Notes: generated by a model not told the origin, from the sequence alone. A DNA stretch of 64,000 nt from UBA1535 sp964371035 (GCA_964371035.1 CAYJLG010000013.1:1-64000), one strand, 5' to 3'; positions 36,395 through 47,151 are shown, numbered from the stretch's first letter. Made by a program: numbers and translations.

Positions 36395-37501
36395 CTACTT
36401 TAATTTACCTCTACATAAAATAGGAATTTCATCTATAATTTCTCCATTTGACACTAAAAAAGCACTTTCATACAAGTTACATACTGGACATATATGCACA
36501 GGATAAATTTCAAGTTTGTCACCGATCGATACTTTATCTCGAAATTCTCTATCATAAATAATTGCATGTTCATCATACACATCAAAAACTGAAATACTTT
36601 CATTGCCTTTAATTGTACCAACACCTTGAGTAGCAGTTATTCCTTTTGTTCTTCGTTGAGCCGTCAACCCTTTGGCTCCAACATCAGTAATCACTCTCTC
36701 AAGAGTAGGTCTACTTATTACAGTAGTCAACACTGTCGCCGCACAATTCTCTAACGTACCTAGACAAGCACTCATAGACGCATCCATTAAAATATATGTA
36801 CCTGGTCTAATTTCTGTTATTCCTTCCATAATGCTAGGCTTTAATAACATTGAAGGAGTCGCACCTATGCTGACTACTTTAGGAGTCAACATATGATTTT
36901 TTGCAATCTCAGCAAATTTAAGTGTTCTTTTTTGACTTATATCAAATTCTTCAAGACAAGCTTCAATGCTATCAGAATTATACGAATGACCTTCATGTGA
37001 AAAAATCCCTCTAAACTCTACATTTGGGCATTTTTTTATAGTTTCTAACAACGCAACAAAATCAGCTTCTTCAATTATTCCGGATCTTTCTTCACCTACT
37101 TCTATTTCTATCAAAATATTTGCTGGTTTGCTAGATTTAGCAAAAATCTTGTCAGCTAAAATTACGTGTTCCGGGCTATCTACTCCGAAACTTAGTGTAA
37201 TTTTTTCAGATAGCTCTCTAGCTCTTTCAAGTTTTACTTCTCCAACTATTTGATTGGCTATAAAAATATCATCAATGCCATTTTCAGCCATTACTTCTGC
37301 TTCACCTAATTTAGCCACTGTAATCCCTTTACAACCTTTTTCAAGTTGTAACTTAGCTAAAGCAGGCATCTTATGAGTTTTAGTATGTGGCCTTAAATCA
37401 ACGTTGCTTTGATATGCAAATTTTTGCATAGTTTCAATGTTTTTTATCATTTTTTCCAAATCAATAATCAGTGATGGTGTATCTAAATCCATAAAATTCA
37501 T
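36395..37501 (-). CDS. DSD1-family PLP enzyme: D-threonine aldolase / D-serine dehydratase-like
   Basis: 368 residues, alanine-racemase-type barrel plus C-terminal metal-binding domain. DTPSLIIDL at the start and the PLP segment RPHTKTHK (Lys41) are family hallmarks. The metal pair near the C-terminus is His336-x-Cys338 (HICPVC), the form seen in D-serine dehydratases; D-threonine aldolases have His-x-Asp. A D-amino-acid dehydratase is therefore slightly favoured. GAGAGG 8 bases before ATG; starts just after the ridA stop. D-serine dehydration would give 2-aminoacrylate, the substrate of RidA next door. Confidence 0.8.
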   Translation of the reverse strand: MNFMDLDTPSLIIDLEKMIKNIETMQKFAYQSNVDLRPHTKTHKMPALAKLQLEKGCKGITVAKLGEAEVMAENGIDDIFIANQIVGEVKLERARELSEKITLSFGVDSPEHVILADKIFAKSSKPANILIEIEVGEERSGIIEEADFVALLETIKKCPNVEFRGIFSHEGHSYNSDSIEACLEEFDISQKRTLKFAEIAKNHMLTPKVVSIGATPSMLLKPSIMEGITEIRPGTYILMDASMSACLGTLENCAATVLTTVISRPTLERVITDVGAKGLTAQRRTKGITATQGVGTIKGNESISVFDVYDEHAIIYDREFRDKVSIGDKLEIYPVHICPVCNLYESAFLVSNGEIIDEIPILCRGKLK

Positions 37502-37504
37502 CAA

Positions 37505-37885
37505 CTATACCTCTCTTGCAGCAACCGCTTCAATTTCTACTAGACAACCTGCATACAAATTATTGCTTGGCACTACTACTCTAGCAGGCCTATGTTTCCC
37601 AAAAAAATCACTATAAACAACATTTAATTCAGGCCAATAAGCTACATCTGGTATATAAACTCTACACATAATTACATTTTCTTTTTCAAGACCTGCAGCA
37701 CTTAATACATACTGCAAATTTTTGAGAGCTTGTTTTGCTTCTTCTTTTACTCCGCCTGTCGGCACTTTTCCAGTTTCAGGATCTATAGAAAGTTGCCCTG
37801 ATATATATATAGTTCCATTATGCTCCATGGCTGGCACATAATGACCTCCATCACGTACTGAATAATCTGTTTCTATAATTTTCAT
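37505..37885 (-). CDS. ridA: RidA family reactive enamine/imine deaminase
   Basis: 126 residues. Conserved ISGQLSIDPETGK near 29-40, CRVYIPD and PARVVV (Arg102), and EIEAVA at the end. RidA hydrolyses 2-aminoacrylate made by PLP dehydratases. GGAAGG 5 bases before ATG. It is first in a three-gene operon with the D-amino-acid PLP enzyme. Confidence 0.92.
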   Translation of the reverse strand: MKIIETDYSVRDGGHYVPAMEHNGTIYISGQLSIDPETGKVPTGGVKEEAKQALKNLQYVLSAAGLEKENVIMCRVYIPDVAYWPELNVVYSDFFGKHRPARVVVPSNNLYAGCLVEIEAVAAREV

Positions 37886-37954
37886 AATAACCTTCCTTTT
37901 TTATTAAAATCATCTAACTTATAATATTTAAAGCCTTCGTTCTATAGATGCCAC

Positions 37955-37984
37955 ATTATACACCATTCGGATATATTACTACAA
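37955..37984 (-). promoter_or_regulatory. Promoter of the ridA operon
   Basis: TTGTAG-N18-TATAAT on the minus strand, about 70 bases upstream of the ATG. Confidence 0.6.
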
Positions 37985-38121
37985 CCAAATTTTAAAACAA
38001 TTTTTAACTATAATTATTTTATCTATATAATAATATATACCCATTTTTGGTTATAATTCTCTTTTTTTTGATATTTAATTTTTTTATTTATTTGATATGA
38101 TACTCTAATTAGTCTATCAAT

Positions 38122-41100
38122 TTACTCTATCAATATACAACTCCCATTATCAAACAGATATAAATAGCATTCCTTTACTTTGAGTTCTAAAATCTTTTCT
38201 AATGCTTCTTTATATTCTATTATTTGGGCTCTATATTGATTTACAATATAATCTATTCTGCCATTTCCATAAGTAGAATCTGTTTTATAATCAATTAATA
38301 CTATCTCATCTCCTTCGTAAAAATAGCAATCAATTATACCTTGTACTAAAATCTTATCGTCTGATTTTATACCGTCTATGATATCTTTTGCAAGTTTTTT
38401 TGTTACAAAAGGTGCCTCTCTTTTTATTGTTTCTGATTTTAGCATTCTTTTCCCTATTTCAGATTTAAAAAACACCTCAATTTGTGCAGTATTAACTACT
38501 TTAGATTCTTCTTCTGTCAATAATTTCTTTTCTACCATTTCTATAATTTGATTTTCTATACCTACAATATTTACGTCTTTTTTTAAATCTAAGTGTTGCA
38601 TAACAAAATGCGTAACAATACCAATTTCTGCTTTTGTAAATTCAATATTTTTCTCTTTGAAAATAGGTATGTCGGTAAGTTTAGGTATAGTATATTTTAT
38701 TTGCTCCGTATCATATGGTTTAGAATTTTGTTCAGATATTTTATTTTTAGCCAACAATTTAATATCTGTTACAGATAGCTTAGTAGGAACATTTATTGAT
38801 TCTTTGAAATGATATTCAAAACTAAGCCTTCTGTTTATTTCATCATATCTCTCATTATCAATTTTTTCTACTAACCTGCTTAATTCTAATATTTTTTCTC
38901 TTTTATTTTCAGCAACTTTATTAGTTCCTGTTCCTATACTTGCTAAAGAAGTAATTTTTATGTTCCAAGATGACTCACATTCTATAGGCAATTCTATTTC
39001 TTCAACTATAGACTCTTCTACTTCGTTATCCAAATTGACAGTTATCTCTGTAATACCTTCAACTTTTTCTGCAAACTCTTCCTCTATATCATTGATTTTT
39101 CTTAAAGCTTCCGCATCGTCATGATTATATAGAGCCGAACACAACCAATCAAAGTAAGAAGTTGAATTTATCAAATTATATCCTACAGTTCCTTGTTTCC
39201 ATTTTTTTGCCTTTGATTTAATGTTTTTTACAGTTCCACACAATATCAACTTATCGACAGCTCTTGTCAATGCAACATACAAAACTCTCATCTCTTCAGA
39301 TAGTATCTCTTTTTTCATTACAGATTTTATGGCTAAACCAGGAAGCATTTGCTTATACGTTCTAAGTTCCGTATTTACATATTTAGGTACAAGTCCATAA
39401 TTTTTATGTTTAAGTATACCTTTGTTCATGTCTAACAAATTGAATTTTTTGTTTAATCCGCACAACAAAACTACAGGAAATTCAAGACCTTTACTTTTGT
39501 GTATAGTCATCAATCTCACTACATTATCATTTTCCCCTAAAATTTTTGCACCTGCATCATCATTATTTGAAACTCTTAACTTTTCAACATACTTTAAAAA
39601 ATTATATAACCCTATCATTGAAGTTTTTTCGTAAGATGACGCCTTCTCTGTCAATAATCTAAGGTTTGCTTGCCTCATTTTTCCATTAGGCAAGGCCCCG
39701 ACAAAATAGTAGTATTCAGTTTCAATTAAAACACTCCATATGATATTGCTAAGTTTATCGTATTTGCTACGTCTACTATATTTTTTAATCATTTCTTTAA
39801 AATTTTTAAGTTTAGAAGACAGATCATCATCAAAATTTGAAATATAATTATCAAAAGCATTTACAAAAGTAGATTTTGGATGCTCAACTCTAATTTTGAT
39901 TAATTCTTCTATTGTGAACTTGCCTATAAACGATCTCATTATACTTAGAAGTGGAATATCCTGCCTTATGTTGTCTATAAGTTTTAAAAAATTAAGCATA
40001 ATTTGAATTTCTACAGTTTCAAAGTAGCCTGCTCCGCTATCTGAATAAAAAGGTATGCCTTCTTCAAAAAAAACTTCATCAAAAATTGAACCCCAACTAG
40101 ATACTGCCCTCAAAAGTATCACAATGTCTTTATATTCAATTTCTCTAAATATGCCCTCTTTCGCATCATAAGTATTCTGTGCTAATAAATCTTTTATCTT
40201 AGTGACACAAAACCTTGCTTCTATTTCAGCAGTTTCCATATCTTTGACTACATCATCTGTATCTTCATCTGTTTGAGCATCTATAATATTGATTTCCACA
40301 CGGTCGTCTTCAGTTTTTTCAAAATCCATGCCTACGTTTAAAAATACTCGTTTATCATAATTTAATTCACCTAGTTTTTTAGACATAATTTTGCTAAACA
40401 AGTAATTTGTTCCATTTAATATTTCTTTTCTACTTCTATAGTTACTATTTAAATCTATTCTTTGATTCAAATCTTGCACTTCACACTCAAGTTTATATGA
40501 TTCCATCTTTTCGTTAAATAAATCTACGTCTGCAAGTCTAAACTTATAAATACTTTGCTTTGAATCACCTACCATAAAAACATTATTGTCTCTTTTAATC
40601 TTTGATACAAGTGTTTCTTGCAATTGATTACTATCCTGATATTCATCAACAAAAATATAATTAAATTTATTTTTATAATAATTACTAACATTTTCAACAC
40701 TTAAAGCTTTTAATGCAAAATGTTCTATATCCCCAAAGTCTACTATGCCTTTTTCTGATTTTTTTTGTTCAAAATTTACGCTTAAGGCTTCTATAAGACA
40801 TCTTAGCGCTTTCATAGTATGATACATGTGCTTAATATCATCTGCCATCTCATCTATGCTTTTATTTGGTACAATTTTTTTCACACTGTCAATTATTTTT
40901 TTATATTCATCTCTTAATTGCTTAAATTCAATTATTTTATATTCATCTAACAATTCTTTATCTTGTTTTTTAATACTCTTAAGCGTAGCATGTTTAAAGC
41001 TATATACTGCATCTTTAATCGCTTCTATGCCGTTTTGCGTGCTTGCAAGCAATAAATTAAGATTGTCTTTATCGTCATCTATTGCAGCTTTATATACTAA

Positions 41101-41832
41101 TGGACCATCTTTTTTTAATGTGAGTTTTTCACACTCATCTAAAATAGGTATAGCACCTTCTAGCATCATTTTAATGTTATCAACTAAAATTTCCATCCAT
41201 ACAGAATTTTTTAGTTTAATTCCATCAGTATCAAGCATTTCAATTGCATTTTTAAGCCACACAAACGGTTCAGGATAGCTTCTTATAAAATAAAAAACAT
41301 CACGCATCATATCGGCTAGTTCGGTATCAGTCCTGTTGTTTGTAAAACTTTCTACCAACTGCAAAAAATCTATATTTTTTTCACCATACGCTTGTTCTAA
41401 AACTTCGTCTATCGCTTCATTAAGCAATATTTTGCATTCATTTGAATCGCCTACTCGAAAATTTGGATCTATGCCTAATGTGTGAAAATTCTTTTTCAAT
41501 ACATCTATACAAAATGAATGTATAGTTGAAATATTTGATTTAGCCAATAAATTTAACTGGTTTCTCAGGTGTTTTTTTAGTTTAACATCTGTAAGGTCAT
41601 GCTCATTTAACGCCTTATAGATCGCTTTTTGAATTTTTTGTTTCATACCTGCTGCAGCTGCATTAGTAAATGTAACTATCAAAAAAGAATCTATGTTTTC
41701 AAATTCATCTCTTACTAATCTAATTATTCTTTCTACTAAAACAGAAGTCTTACCCGAACCTGCGGCAGCCGAAACTAAAACATTTTTATTTCTTGATTCT
41801 ATGACTTTTAACTGATCCTTATTCCACTTCAT
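38122..41832 (-). CDS. addA: ATP-dependent helicase/nuclease subunit AddA
   Basis: 1236 residues. UvrD-like helicase motifs: Walker A AAAGSGKTS at 22-30, YIFVDEYQDSN, DSKQSIYKFR and MTIHKSKGLEFPVV. C-terminal RecB-type nuclease with GIIDCYFYEGDEIVLIDYKTD (Asp and DYK catalytic). With AddB it repairs double-strand breaks and makes 3' ends for RecA. ATG lies within the end of addB (14-bp overlap), GGAGG 6 bases upstream. Confidence 0.96.
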   Translation of the reverse strand: MKWNKDQLKVIESRNKNVLVSAAAGSGKTSVLVERIIRLVRDEFENIDSFLIVTFTNAAAAGMKQKIQKAIYKALNEHDLTDVKLKKHLRNQLNLLAKSNISTIHSFCIDVLKKNFHTLGIDPNFRVGDSNECKILLNEAIDEVLEQAYGEKNIDFLQLVESFTNNRTDTELADMMRDVFYFIRSYPEPFVWLKNAIEMLDTDGIKLKNSVWMEILVDNIKMMLEGAIPILDECEKLTLKKDGPLVYKAAIDDDKDNLNLLLASTQNGIEAIKDAVYSFKHATLKSIKKQDKELLDEYKIIEFKQLRDEYKKIIDSVKKIVPNKSIDEMADDIKHMYHTMKALRCLIEALSVNFEQKKSEKGIVDFGDIEHFALKALSVENVSNYYKNKFNYIFVDEYQDSNQLQETLVSKIKRDNNVFMVGDSKQSIYKFRLADVDLFNEKMESYKLECEVQDLNQRIDLNSNYRSRKEILNGTNYLFSKIMSKKLGELNYDKRVFLNVGMDFEKTEDDRVEINIIDAQTDEDTDDVVKDMETAEIEARFCVTKIKDLLAQNTYDAKEGIFREIEYKDIVILLRAVSSWGSIFDEVFFEEGIPFYSDSGAGYFETVEIQIMLNFLKLIDNIRQDIPLLSIMRSFIGKFTIEELIKIRVEHPKSTFVNAFDNYISNFDDDLSSKLKNFKEMIKKYSRRSKYDKLSNIIWSVLIETEYYYFVGALPNGKMRQANLRLLTEKASSYEKTSMIGLYNFLKYVEKLRVSNNDDAGAKILGENDNVVRLMTIHKSKGLEFPVVLLCGLNKKFNLLDMNKGILKHKNYGLVPKYVNTELRTYKQMLPGLAIKSVMKKEILSEEMRVLYVALTRAVDKLILCGTVKNIKSKAKKWKQGTVGYNLINSTSYFDWLCSALYNHDDAEALRKINDIEEEFAEKVEGITEITVNLDNEVEESIVEEIELPIECESSWNIKITSLASIGTGTNKVAENKREKILELSRLVEKIDNERYDEINRRLSFEYHFKESINVPTKLSVTDIKLLAKNKISEQNSKPYDTEQIKYTIPKLTDIPIFKEKNIEFTKAEIGIVTHFVMQHLDLKKDVNIVGIENQIIEMVEKKLLTEEESKVVNTAQIEVFFKSEIGKRMLKSETIKREAPFVTKKLAKDIIDGIKSDDKILVQGIIDCYFYEGDEIVLIDYKTDSTYGNGRIDYIVNQYRAQIIEYKEALEKILELKVKECYLYLFDNGSCILIE

Positions 41833-44800
41833 ATGAATCCTCCCTCAGTTTTTCCAGTAATAAATTGTCTATAACTTCTTCTTTAGAACGCTTCGGAACA
41901 TAATTATATTCATTACCTTCAGTCGAAGGGTCAAAATTGCATATAGTCTGGTAATCACAATAATTACAAGTTTCACCATCTCTTTCTTTTTTTGCTGGAT
42001 TAATTTCTATCTTTCCAGCAAAGATATCATTAGTCAACTTTGAAGCCGTTCTATTTACTGTCTCTATTATGACATTAAACTCTTTATTATCTAATACTTT
42101 TGATGCTTGGGTAAATGAATCATCCTTTTTTAGCCCTACTGGAATAACGTCTGATTTTTTAGTTGTTTTTATCTGAGTATCCATGTTTTCAACTACAGTC
42201 ATATCATCAGATATATATCCTTTAAGAGACAGAGCTTTAAATATTTCATCAGATACATCTTCAGTTTCTTTATCATCTGCATCAATCATTGGATCATCTA
42301 TCCTAAAATAATATACTCCGCCTATTTTAGGAATCATATCTTCTATTTTTTTTCCTTCTTCCACAAAAGAAGACAAATACATAAGCAATTGCATTTGTAA
42401 TCCTTTTACAGCATAATTTAAATCAATATTCTTCCTTGAAGATTTATAATCAATAATATTTAGATATATTTCTTCATCTTTTTTAAATACATCAACTCTA
42501 TCTACTATTCCTTTTAACGATATATTTTTTGATTCTGAAAAAATTTCTTTTTTAATTTCATACTCTGTGTATTTTGGTGTGAAGTTACCTTTTTTTAGTT
42601 GATTTACAATAGTTTTAGCCGCTCTTTTAAGCAATCTTTTTATCTTTTCTTTAACATATTTGTTTCTCTCGTTATAATCTAAAGCACTATTATCAGAAAT
42701 ATGTTTGCCTAATACTATATCTATACAATTTGATATTTCAATACTTATACCGTCATCATCTATAACTTTAACATTTATTGTTTTATCTATAATTTTATTT
42801 GTAAATAATTCTATACATTCATGATAAATATTACCTAAATCGTAATGCTCAATCTTAATCTCTTTTCGTGGTAAAGGCTTTATGCCGAAATCTAAGAAGA
42901 ATTTGAAAGGACAAGAAGCAAAATCTTCAAGTTTAGATACAGACATCTGAAGATTTTCACCATACAATTTTAAAATGAATTCATCTTTTACCTTTTCTAC
43001 CTTATTATTGTAATTTAAGGCTTGTTCTATAAATTCTATAGTTTTTTGGCTGTTTTTAACGTACCAGACATATACGTCTTTCCATATTTCATCGAGTTTT
43101 TTGCCTTCTGTAAAATCACGCAATTTTTCTATCAATATTTCTTCTGTTGCTTTGTGTTTTACTACAAAGTCAATCTCGCTATCTATTGATAATTCACTTT
43201 TGACTATAAGTTTACTAAACATTTGCTTTAATCTATCGATGTATATTGATGGTTGCAACGAAACGCCTTCAGATGTACTAAGCGCATAGCTCACAAACAA
43301 ATAATCAGTAGGTTTTGTTACTACTTTATACAGCGCATGTTTATCTTTATAATCTTTATATGAATTACTATTTTGCAAATTAATACCAAGAGATTTTAAT
43401 ACGGATCTATCTTCATCCAGAAAAATACCTTTGTCATCTCCGCCTGCAAGCAATACACCTTCATTTGCACCTGCTAAAAAGATCACTTTGTACTCTTTAA
43501 TAAAAGCTCTATCTAAAGTCCCTACTGTCACTTTATCTATCGTCGGTGGTATAACTCCTATTTTCACTTCGTTTAACCCCGCTTCAAGCATCTTTTTATA
43601 TTGTATACCAGAAATTTCAGAATCTTTTGATGTTAAAATTGTTTGTTCAAGCATTCCAATTATCAAATTCCATACTTGTGCATTTATAGAAGAAACTTCA
43701 TAATACCCTATATTTCTAAAATAAGTGACTTTTTTATCGATAATATTTTGAATATCATGATCTTTAAATATTTTATATAAAAATATAGTAATATCTTCTG
43801 CCGTTTTAAGTGTTTTGAATTCTTTTCTTTTACCATCAAAATAATTTGAAAATAATAATCTTAAATTTTCAAAATATTCCACATCTGCTCTATTCATTGT
43901 GAATTTTTTGAACCATCTGTTTCTTTCTATTCCATATTCCAAAGCAAAATTTTCAAGCTTATGTATATCTGTTTCTCCAACGTTTTCTATCTCTTGATTT
44001 TTTTCTGAAATATCAAAAGTTTCTAAACAAGAAAACCCAGATTTGAAATATTCAAAAACACTTTCATGTTTAAAATTATAATTTAACATGTCAAGTACCG
44101 AGAAAATAAATTTTACAAAAGGATTGCTCATTATGTCTTTTTTTGTATCCATAAATACAGGTATATCATATTTAGCAAATATTTTTTCAGCACTAGAGCC
44201 ATAAACATCCATGTTAGAAGCTATTACCGCCATATCTTTATATCTGTACCCTTTTTCTCTTACTAGAGTTGCTATATTTCTACAGATATTTTCTATTTCC
44301 GAATTTGTATTCATAGACGAAGAAACATTTAAAAAATCGACGTCTTTTAGAAACTCTTCCATTGAGATAGTAAATAAGCCTTTATCTAAAGTTTTTACTA
44401 CTTCATTCAAATAATAATTTTCTTCAAGCTTTTTTAGATTGATTTTAATTTCAAGTTCACTAGAAATTTTTTTGTACTGTTCTAACATATTATATGTAAT
44501 TTTGAACACTTCAAAATCATCTGTATTTTCAAGCTTATCTATACATCTATTATCAATATTTATTGTAGCATAAACACCTTTCGAACATCTTATAAGCTCT
44601 TTAATCACTTCTATCCTTTGATTAGTAAAGCTCTCAAAGTTGTCGATAAACACATACGAATTTCTTATGTATTCAGATTTAGATATCGCCGATATAAAAA
44701 AATCAGTCTTGTCTTTGCTATCAAAATAATTATCTTTTGTAATTTCATTTACAGCCTTAAAAATTTTAATAACATCATTAATCTTTCTTTTTAAAAGTTC

Positions 44801-45247
44801 ACTTGAAATCTTCGAAGTATCTAAGTTTTCTAATATTTCTACAGTTATTCTATCACCCTTTAATTCGCTGATTAAATTATTTAATTCTTTCAAAAAACCT
44901 TCTTTGTATGTAGCTTTTTTATATATTTCAAGTTCTTCATATAGATTTGTGCATACTTGCTTTATCAACATGATTTTGCCATAGTCATTAATTTCTTGAA
45001 GCTTAATGCCACCTACTTCTTCAAGTACAGCATATTCTAGTTTTTTGAAACTTGTAACACGCATATCTAACAATCCATCTTCATTGACATTATCTATAAA
45101 CTCAAGTTCTGTAGCATATGTCATCTGTTCTGGAACTATATAAATAATATTTGAACTTACATCTGATTTAAACTTGTTTTTTACAATGTCAAACAAAAAT
45201 TTTGACTTTCCAGATTTTGCTCTACCAGTAATTAAATTAAGATTCAT
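41819..45247 (-). CDS. addB: ATP-dependent nuclease subunit AddB
   Basis: 1142 residues. N-terminal P-loop GRAKSGKS at 8-15; a C-terminal nuclease with the 4Fe-4S cysteines in ASCPFKFF and ETCNYCDYQTICNF. Chi-recognition partner of AddA in Firmicutes. ATG at 45247 has GGAG 6 bases upstream and starts at the family N-terminus (MNLNLITG). First gene of the addBA operon. Confidence 0.95.
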   Translation of the reverse strand: MNLNLITGRAKSGKSKFLFDIVKNKFKSDVSSNIIYIVPEQMTYATELEFIDNVNEDGLLDMRVTSFKKLEYAVLEEVGGIKLQEINDYGKIMLIKQVCTNLYEELEIYKKATYKEGFLKELNNLISELKGDRITVEILENLDTSKISSELLKRKINDVIKIFKAVNEITKDNYFDSKDKTDFFISAISKSEYIRNSYVFIDNFESFTNQRIEVIKELIRCSKGVYATINIDNRCIDKLENTDDFEVFKITYNMLEQYKKISSELEIKINLKKLEENYYLNEVVKTLDKGLFTISMEEFLKDVDFLNVSSSMNTNSEIENICRNIATLVREKGYRYKDMAVIASNMDVYGSSAEKIFAKYDIPVFMDTKKDIMSNPFVKFIFSVLDMLNYNFKHESVFEYFKSGFSCLETFDISEKNQEIENVGETDIHKLENFALEYGIERNRWFKKFTMNRADVEYFENLRLLFSNYFDGKRKEFKTLKTAEDITIFLYKIFKDHDIQNIIDKKVTYFRNIGYYEVSSINAQVWNLIIGMLEQTILTSKDSEISGIQYKKMLEAGLNEVKIGVIPPTIDKVTVGTLDRAFIKEYKVIFLAGANEGVLLAGGDDKGIFLDEDRSVLKSLGINLQNSNSYKDYKDKHALYKVVTKPTDYLFVSYALSTSEGVSLQPSIYIDRLKQMFSKLIVKSELSIDSEIDFVVKHKATEEILIEKLRDFTEGKKLDEIWKDVYVWYVKNSQKTIEFIEQALNYNNKVEKVKDEFILKLYGENLQMSVSKLEDFASCPFKFFLDFGIKPLPRKEIKIEHYDLGNIYHECIELFTNKIIDKTINVKVIDDDGISIEISNCIDIVLGKHISDNSALDYNERNKYVKEKIKRLLKRAAKTIVNQLKKGNFTPKYTEYEIKKEIFSESKNISLKGIVDRVDVFKKDEEIYLNIIDYKSSRKNIDLNYAVKGLQMQLLMYLSSFVEEGKKIEDMIPKIGGVYYFRIDDPMIDADDKETEDVSDEIFKALSLKGYISDDMTVVENMDTQIKTTKKSDVIPVGLKKDDSFTQASKVLDNKEFNVIIETVNRTASKLTNDIFAGKIEINPAKKERDGETCNYCDYQTICNFDPSTEGNEYNYVPKRSKEEVIDNLLLEKLREDSYEVE

Positions 45248-45282
45248 ACAATTCTCCAATTTTACAATCTATCTTTTAGTTA

Positions 45283-45311
45283 ATTATAACATTTTTTAGG
45301 ATTGTTTTCAA
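45283..45311 (-). promoter_or_regulatory. Promoter of addBA
   Basis: TTGAAA-N17-TATAAT with extended -10 (TGT) on the minus strand, 35-40 bases before the ATG. Confidence 0.75.
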
Positions 45312-45335
45312 TGTAATTGTCCTATTTAGGCATAT

Positions 45336-45361
45336 AAAAAAGAGCGTTAAAACCACGCTCT
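45336..45361 (-). terminator. Terminator of the mtnKA-aldolase operon
   Basis: Minus strand AGAGCGT pairs with ACGCTCT, 7-base loop, followed by TTTTT. Confidence 0.8.
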
Positions 45362-45434
45362 ATCAATATATGTTATTTAATTAAATATGTTTAACCCTGA
45401 ACTCAATTTGCAGAAATTATTTATTTAAACAATA

Positions 45435-46094
45435 CTACTCATATGTTTCACTAGGTTGCCCGTAAGTTTCAAATCTTTTTAACACTTCTTCCATCTGTTT
45501 AGGAGAAAGAGGTTTAGGTTTTTCTACAGCCATAGTATAATATTGAATTTTAGCTAAATATTCTACATTAATTGCTAGACTAAATGCATCTTGAACGCTA
45601 CGACCATAAGTTATTTGCCCGTGATTTCCAAGTATACACGCCCTACTCTCTTTGCAATAATCAATCGTAGTATCTGCTAACTCTTGAGTGCCAAACGTTA
45701 CATAAGGCACGTAAGGGATTTCAGATGTATGAGCATCTCCTATTACGTAATGTAATGCTTCTATTGGTCTATTCATTGCAGCTAATACACTGGCAAACAA
45801 AGAATGGCAATGTACAACTGAAACAGCACCTCTTTTATTATTATAAAATGCTAAGTGTAATGCTAGTTCACTAGATGGTTTAAGCTTTCCATCGATAACC
45901 TTTCCTTTGTTATCTACAATCACAACATCTTTTGGTTGCATAGTATCATAATCAATACCTGATGGGCTTATTGCAATCATATTGCTTTCTTTGTTCAATA
46001 TACTAATATTTCCACTTGTTCCAGTAGTTAGGTCATATTTATGAAGTTTTTTACAATATTCAACTATTAACTCTCTTTCTTTTTTGAGTAACAT
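45435..46094 (-). CDS. Class II aldolase (DHAP-shunt Ald2-like)
   Basis: 219 residues of the L-fuculose-phosphate aldolase/RhaD family. GTSGNIS at 25-31, the catalytic Glu76 (SSELALH), and zinc ligands His95, His97 and His158 (VVHCHS, GNHGQ). It lies downstream of mtnK and mtnA; in the DHAP shunt such an aldolase cleaves 5-methylthioribulose-1-P or 5-deoxyribulose-1-P to DHAP plus an aldehyde. MtnB dehydratase is a related alternative, but no mtnW/mtnX/mtnD gene is in the window. ATG at 46094 has AGAGG 6 bases upstream and overlaps mtnA slightly at most. Confidence 0.82.
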   Translation of the reverse strand: MLLKKERELIVEYCKKLHKYDLTTGTSGNISILNKESNMIAISPSGIDYDTMQPKDVVIVDNKGKVIDGKLKPSSELALHLAFYNNKRGAVSVVHCHSLFASVLAAMNRPIEALHYVIGDAHTSEIPYVPYVTFGTQELADTTIDYCKESRACILGNHGQITYGRSVQDAFSLAINVEYLAKIQYYTMAVEKPKPLSPKQMEEVLKRFETYGQPSETYE

Positions 46095-46104
46095 CTTATA
46101 CCTC

Positions 46105-47151
46105 TTATTTGAAATATTTATATATTTCATTTGGTTTAAATACACCTTTTTCCGTTACAATTCCAGAAACATATTCGTTAGGAGTAATATCAAACGCAGG
46201 ATAAAATCCTTTTACACCCTCCATAGTAATTTTAGTATCTAAACTTTTTAGCACCAATTCAGGATCTCTTTGTTCAATATTTATTCTACTTAAATCTGGA
46301 TGTTCAATATCCGGGGTACCAGTGCAATAGTATGGCACATTAAAATATTTACATAACATTGCCATCTGCATTGTTCCTACTTTATTAACAACATCACCTT
46401 GACATGTAATTACATCGCTTGCCGATATGAATACAGAAATACCTAAATTTTGTATAGCTGCTCCTACCATATTGTCTGTAATCACAGTCACATCAAAGCC
46501 CATGTCGCTAGCTACACTCGCAGTCAACCTTGATCCTTGATAATAAGGTCTTGTTTCAGCACATACAAGCTTTACGTTTTTCCCCATTGCTCTACAAGCT
46601 CTTAACATAGTTCCAATTATTGTTCCACCAAAACACTGGGTCAATATAATAGCGTCATTTTGTATTAGTTCTGCCATATTCTTCCCGATAATAGAGTATT
46701 TAGCATAATTATTGTTAGTATATTCATATGCGGCTTTTCTGACACATTCTAAAAGCTCTTCTTCACTATAATTGTTCTCAATTCCTAAAAATAACGCATC
46801 TAAACAAGTCTTTACGACTCTTACCATTTGTGCCTTAGTCGTAGGTCTTGCTGTAGTTAGTGCAATAGCAGCATCTTGAACGTAAGAGATAATATCTTGC
46901 CTGTTTTTAATCGCTTCATAAACTGCTAGCACTATACCATGACAAGCAGCTATATATGGCCCTTCACTTTGAGTTACCATATCTTTTATTGCTTGAGCCA
47001 CTTCTGTATATGATTTACAAATTACAAAACTCTTTTTTATAGGATAAACTCTCCTATCTAATATAGATACTGCTCCGTCATTATACCATGCAATATTTTC
47101 AAATTTAAGCATTTCTGCTAAATCATAGTCATTCCTATTTTCAAAAATCAT
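46105..47151 (-). CDS. mtnA: S-methyl-5-thioribose-1-phosphate isomerase (MtnA)
   Basis: 348 residues, eIF2B-alpha-like fold. Converts MTR-1-P or 5-deoxyribose-1-P to the ribulose form. Conserved LTTARPTT at 98-105, Cys173 in LTQCFGGT and Asp246 in ISASDVI, plus ETRPYYQGSRLT. Just downstream of mtnK. AGGTG ribosome site before the ATG. Confidence 0.9.
   Translation of the reverse strand: MIFENRNDYDLAEMLKFENIAWYNDGAVSILDRRVYPIKKSFVICKSYTEVAQAIKDMVTQSEGPYIAACHGIVLAVYEAIKNRQDIISYVQDAAIALTTARPTTKAQMVRVVKTCLDALFLGIENNYSEEELLECVRKAAYEYTNNNYAKYSIIGKNMAELIQNDAIILTQCFGGTIIGTMLRACRAMGKNVKLVCAETRPYYQGSRLTASVASDMGFDVTVITDNMVGAAIQNLGISVFISASDVITCQGDVVNKVGTMQMAMLCKYFNVPYYCTGTPDIEHPDLSRINIEQRDPELVLKSLDTKITMEGVKGFYPAFDITPNEYVSGIVTEKGVFKPNEIYKYFK

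Noticed and set aside
45435..46094. MtnB dehydratase of the classical methionine salvage pathway
   Set aside because: No mtnW, mtnX, mtnC or mtnD nearby; the aldolase role suits the operon better, though it is not excluded.
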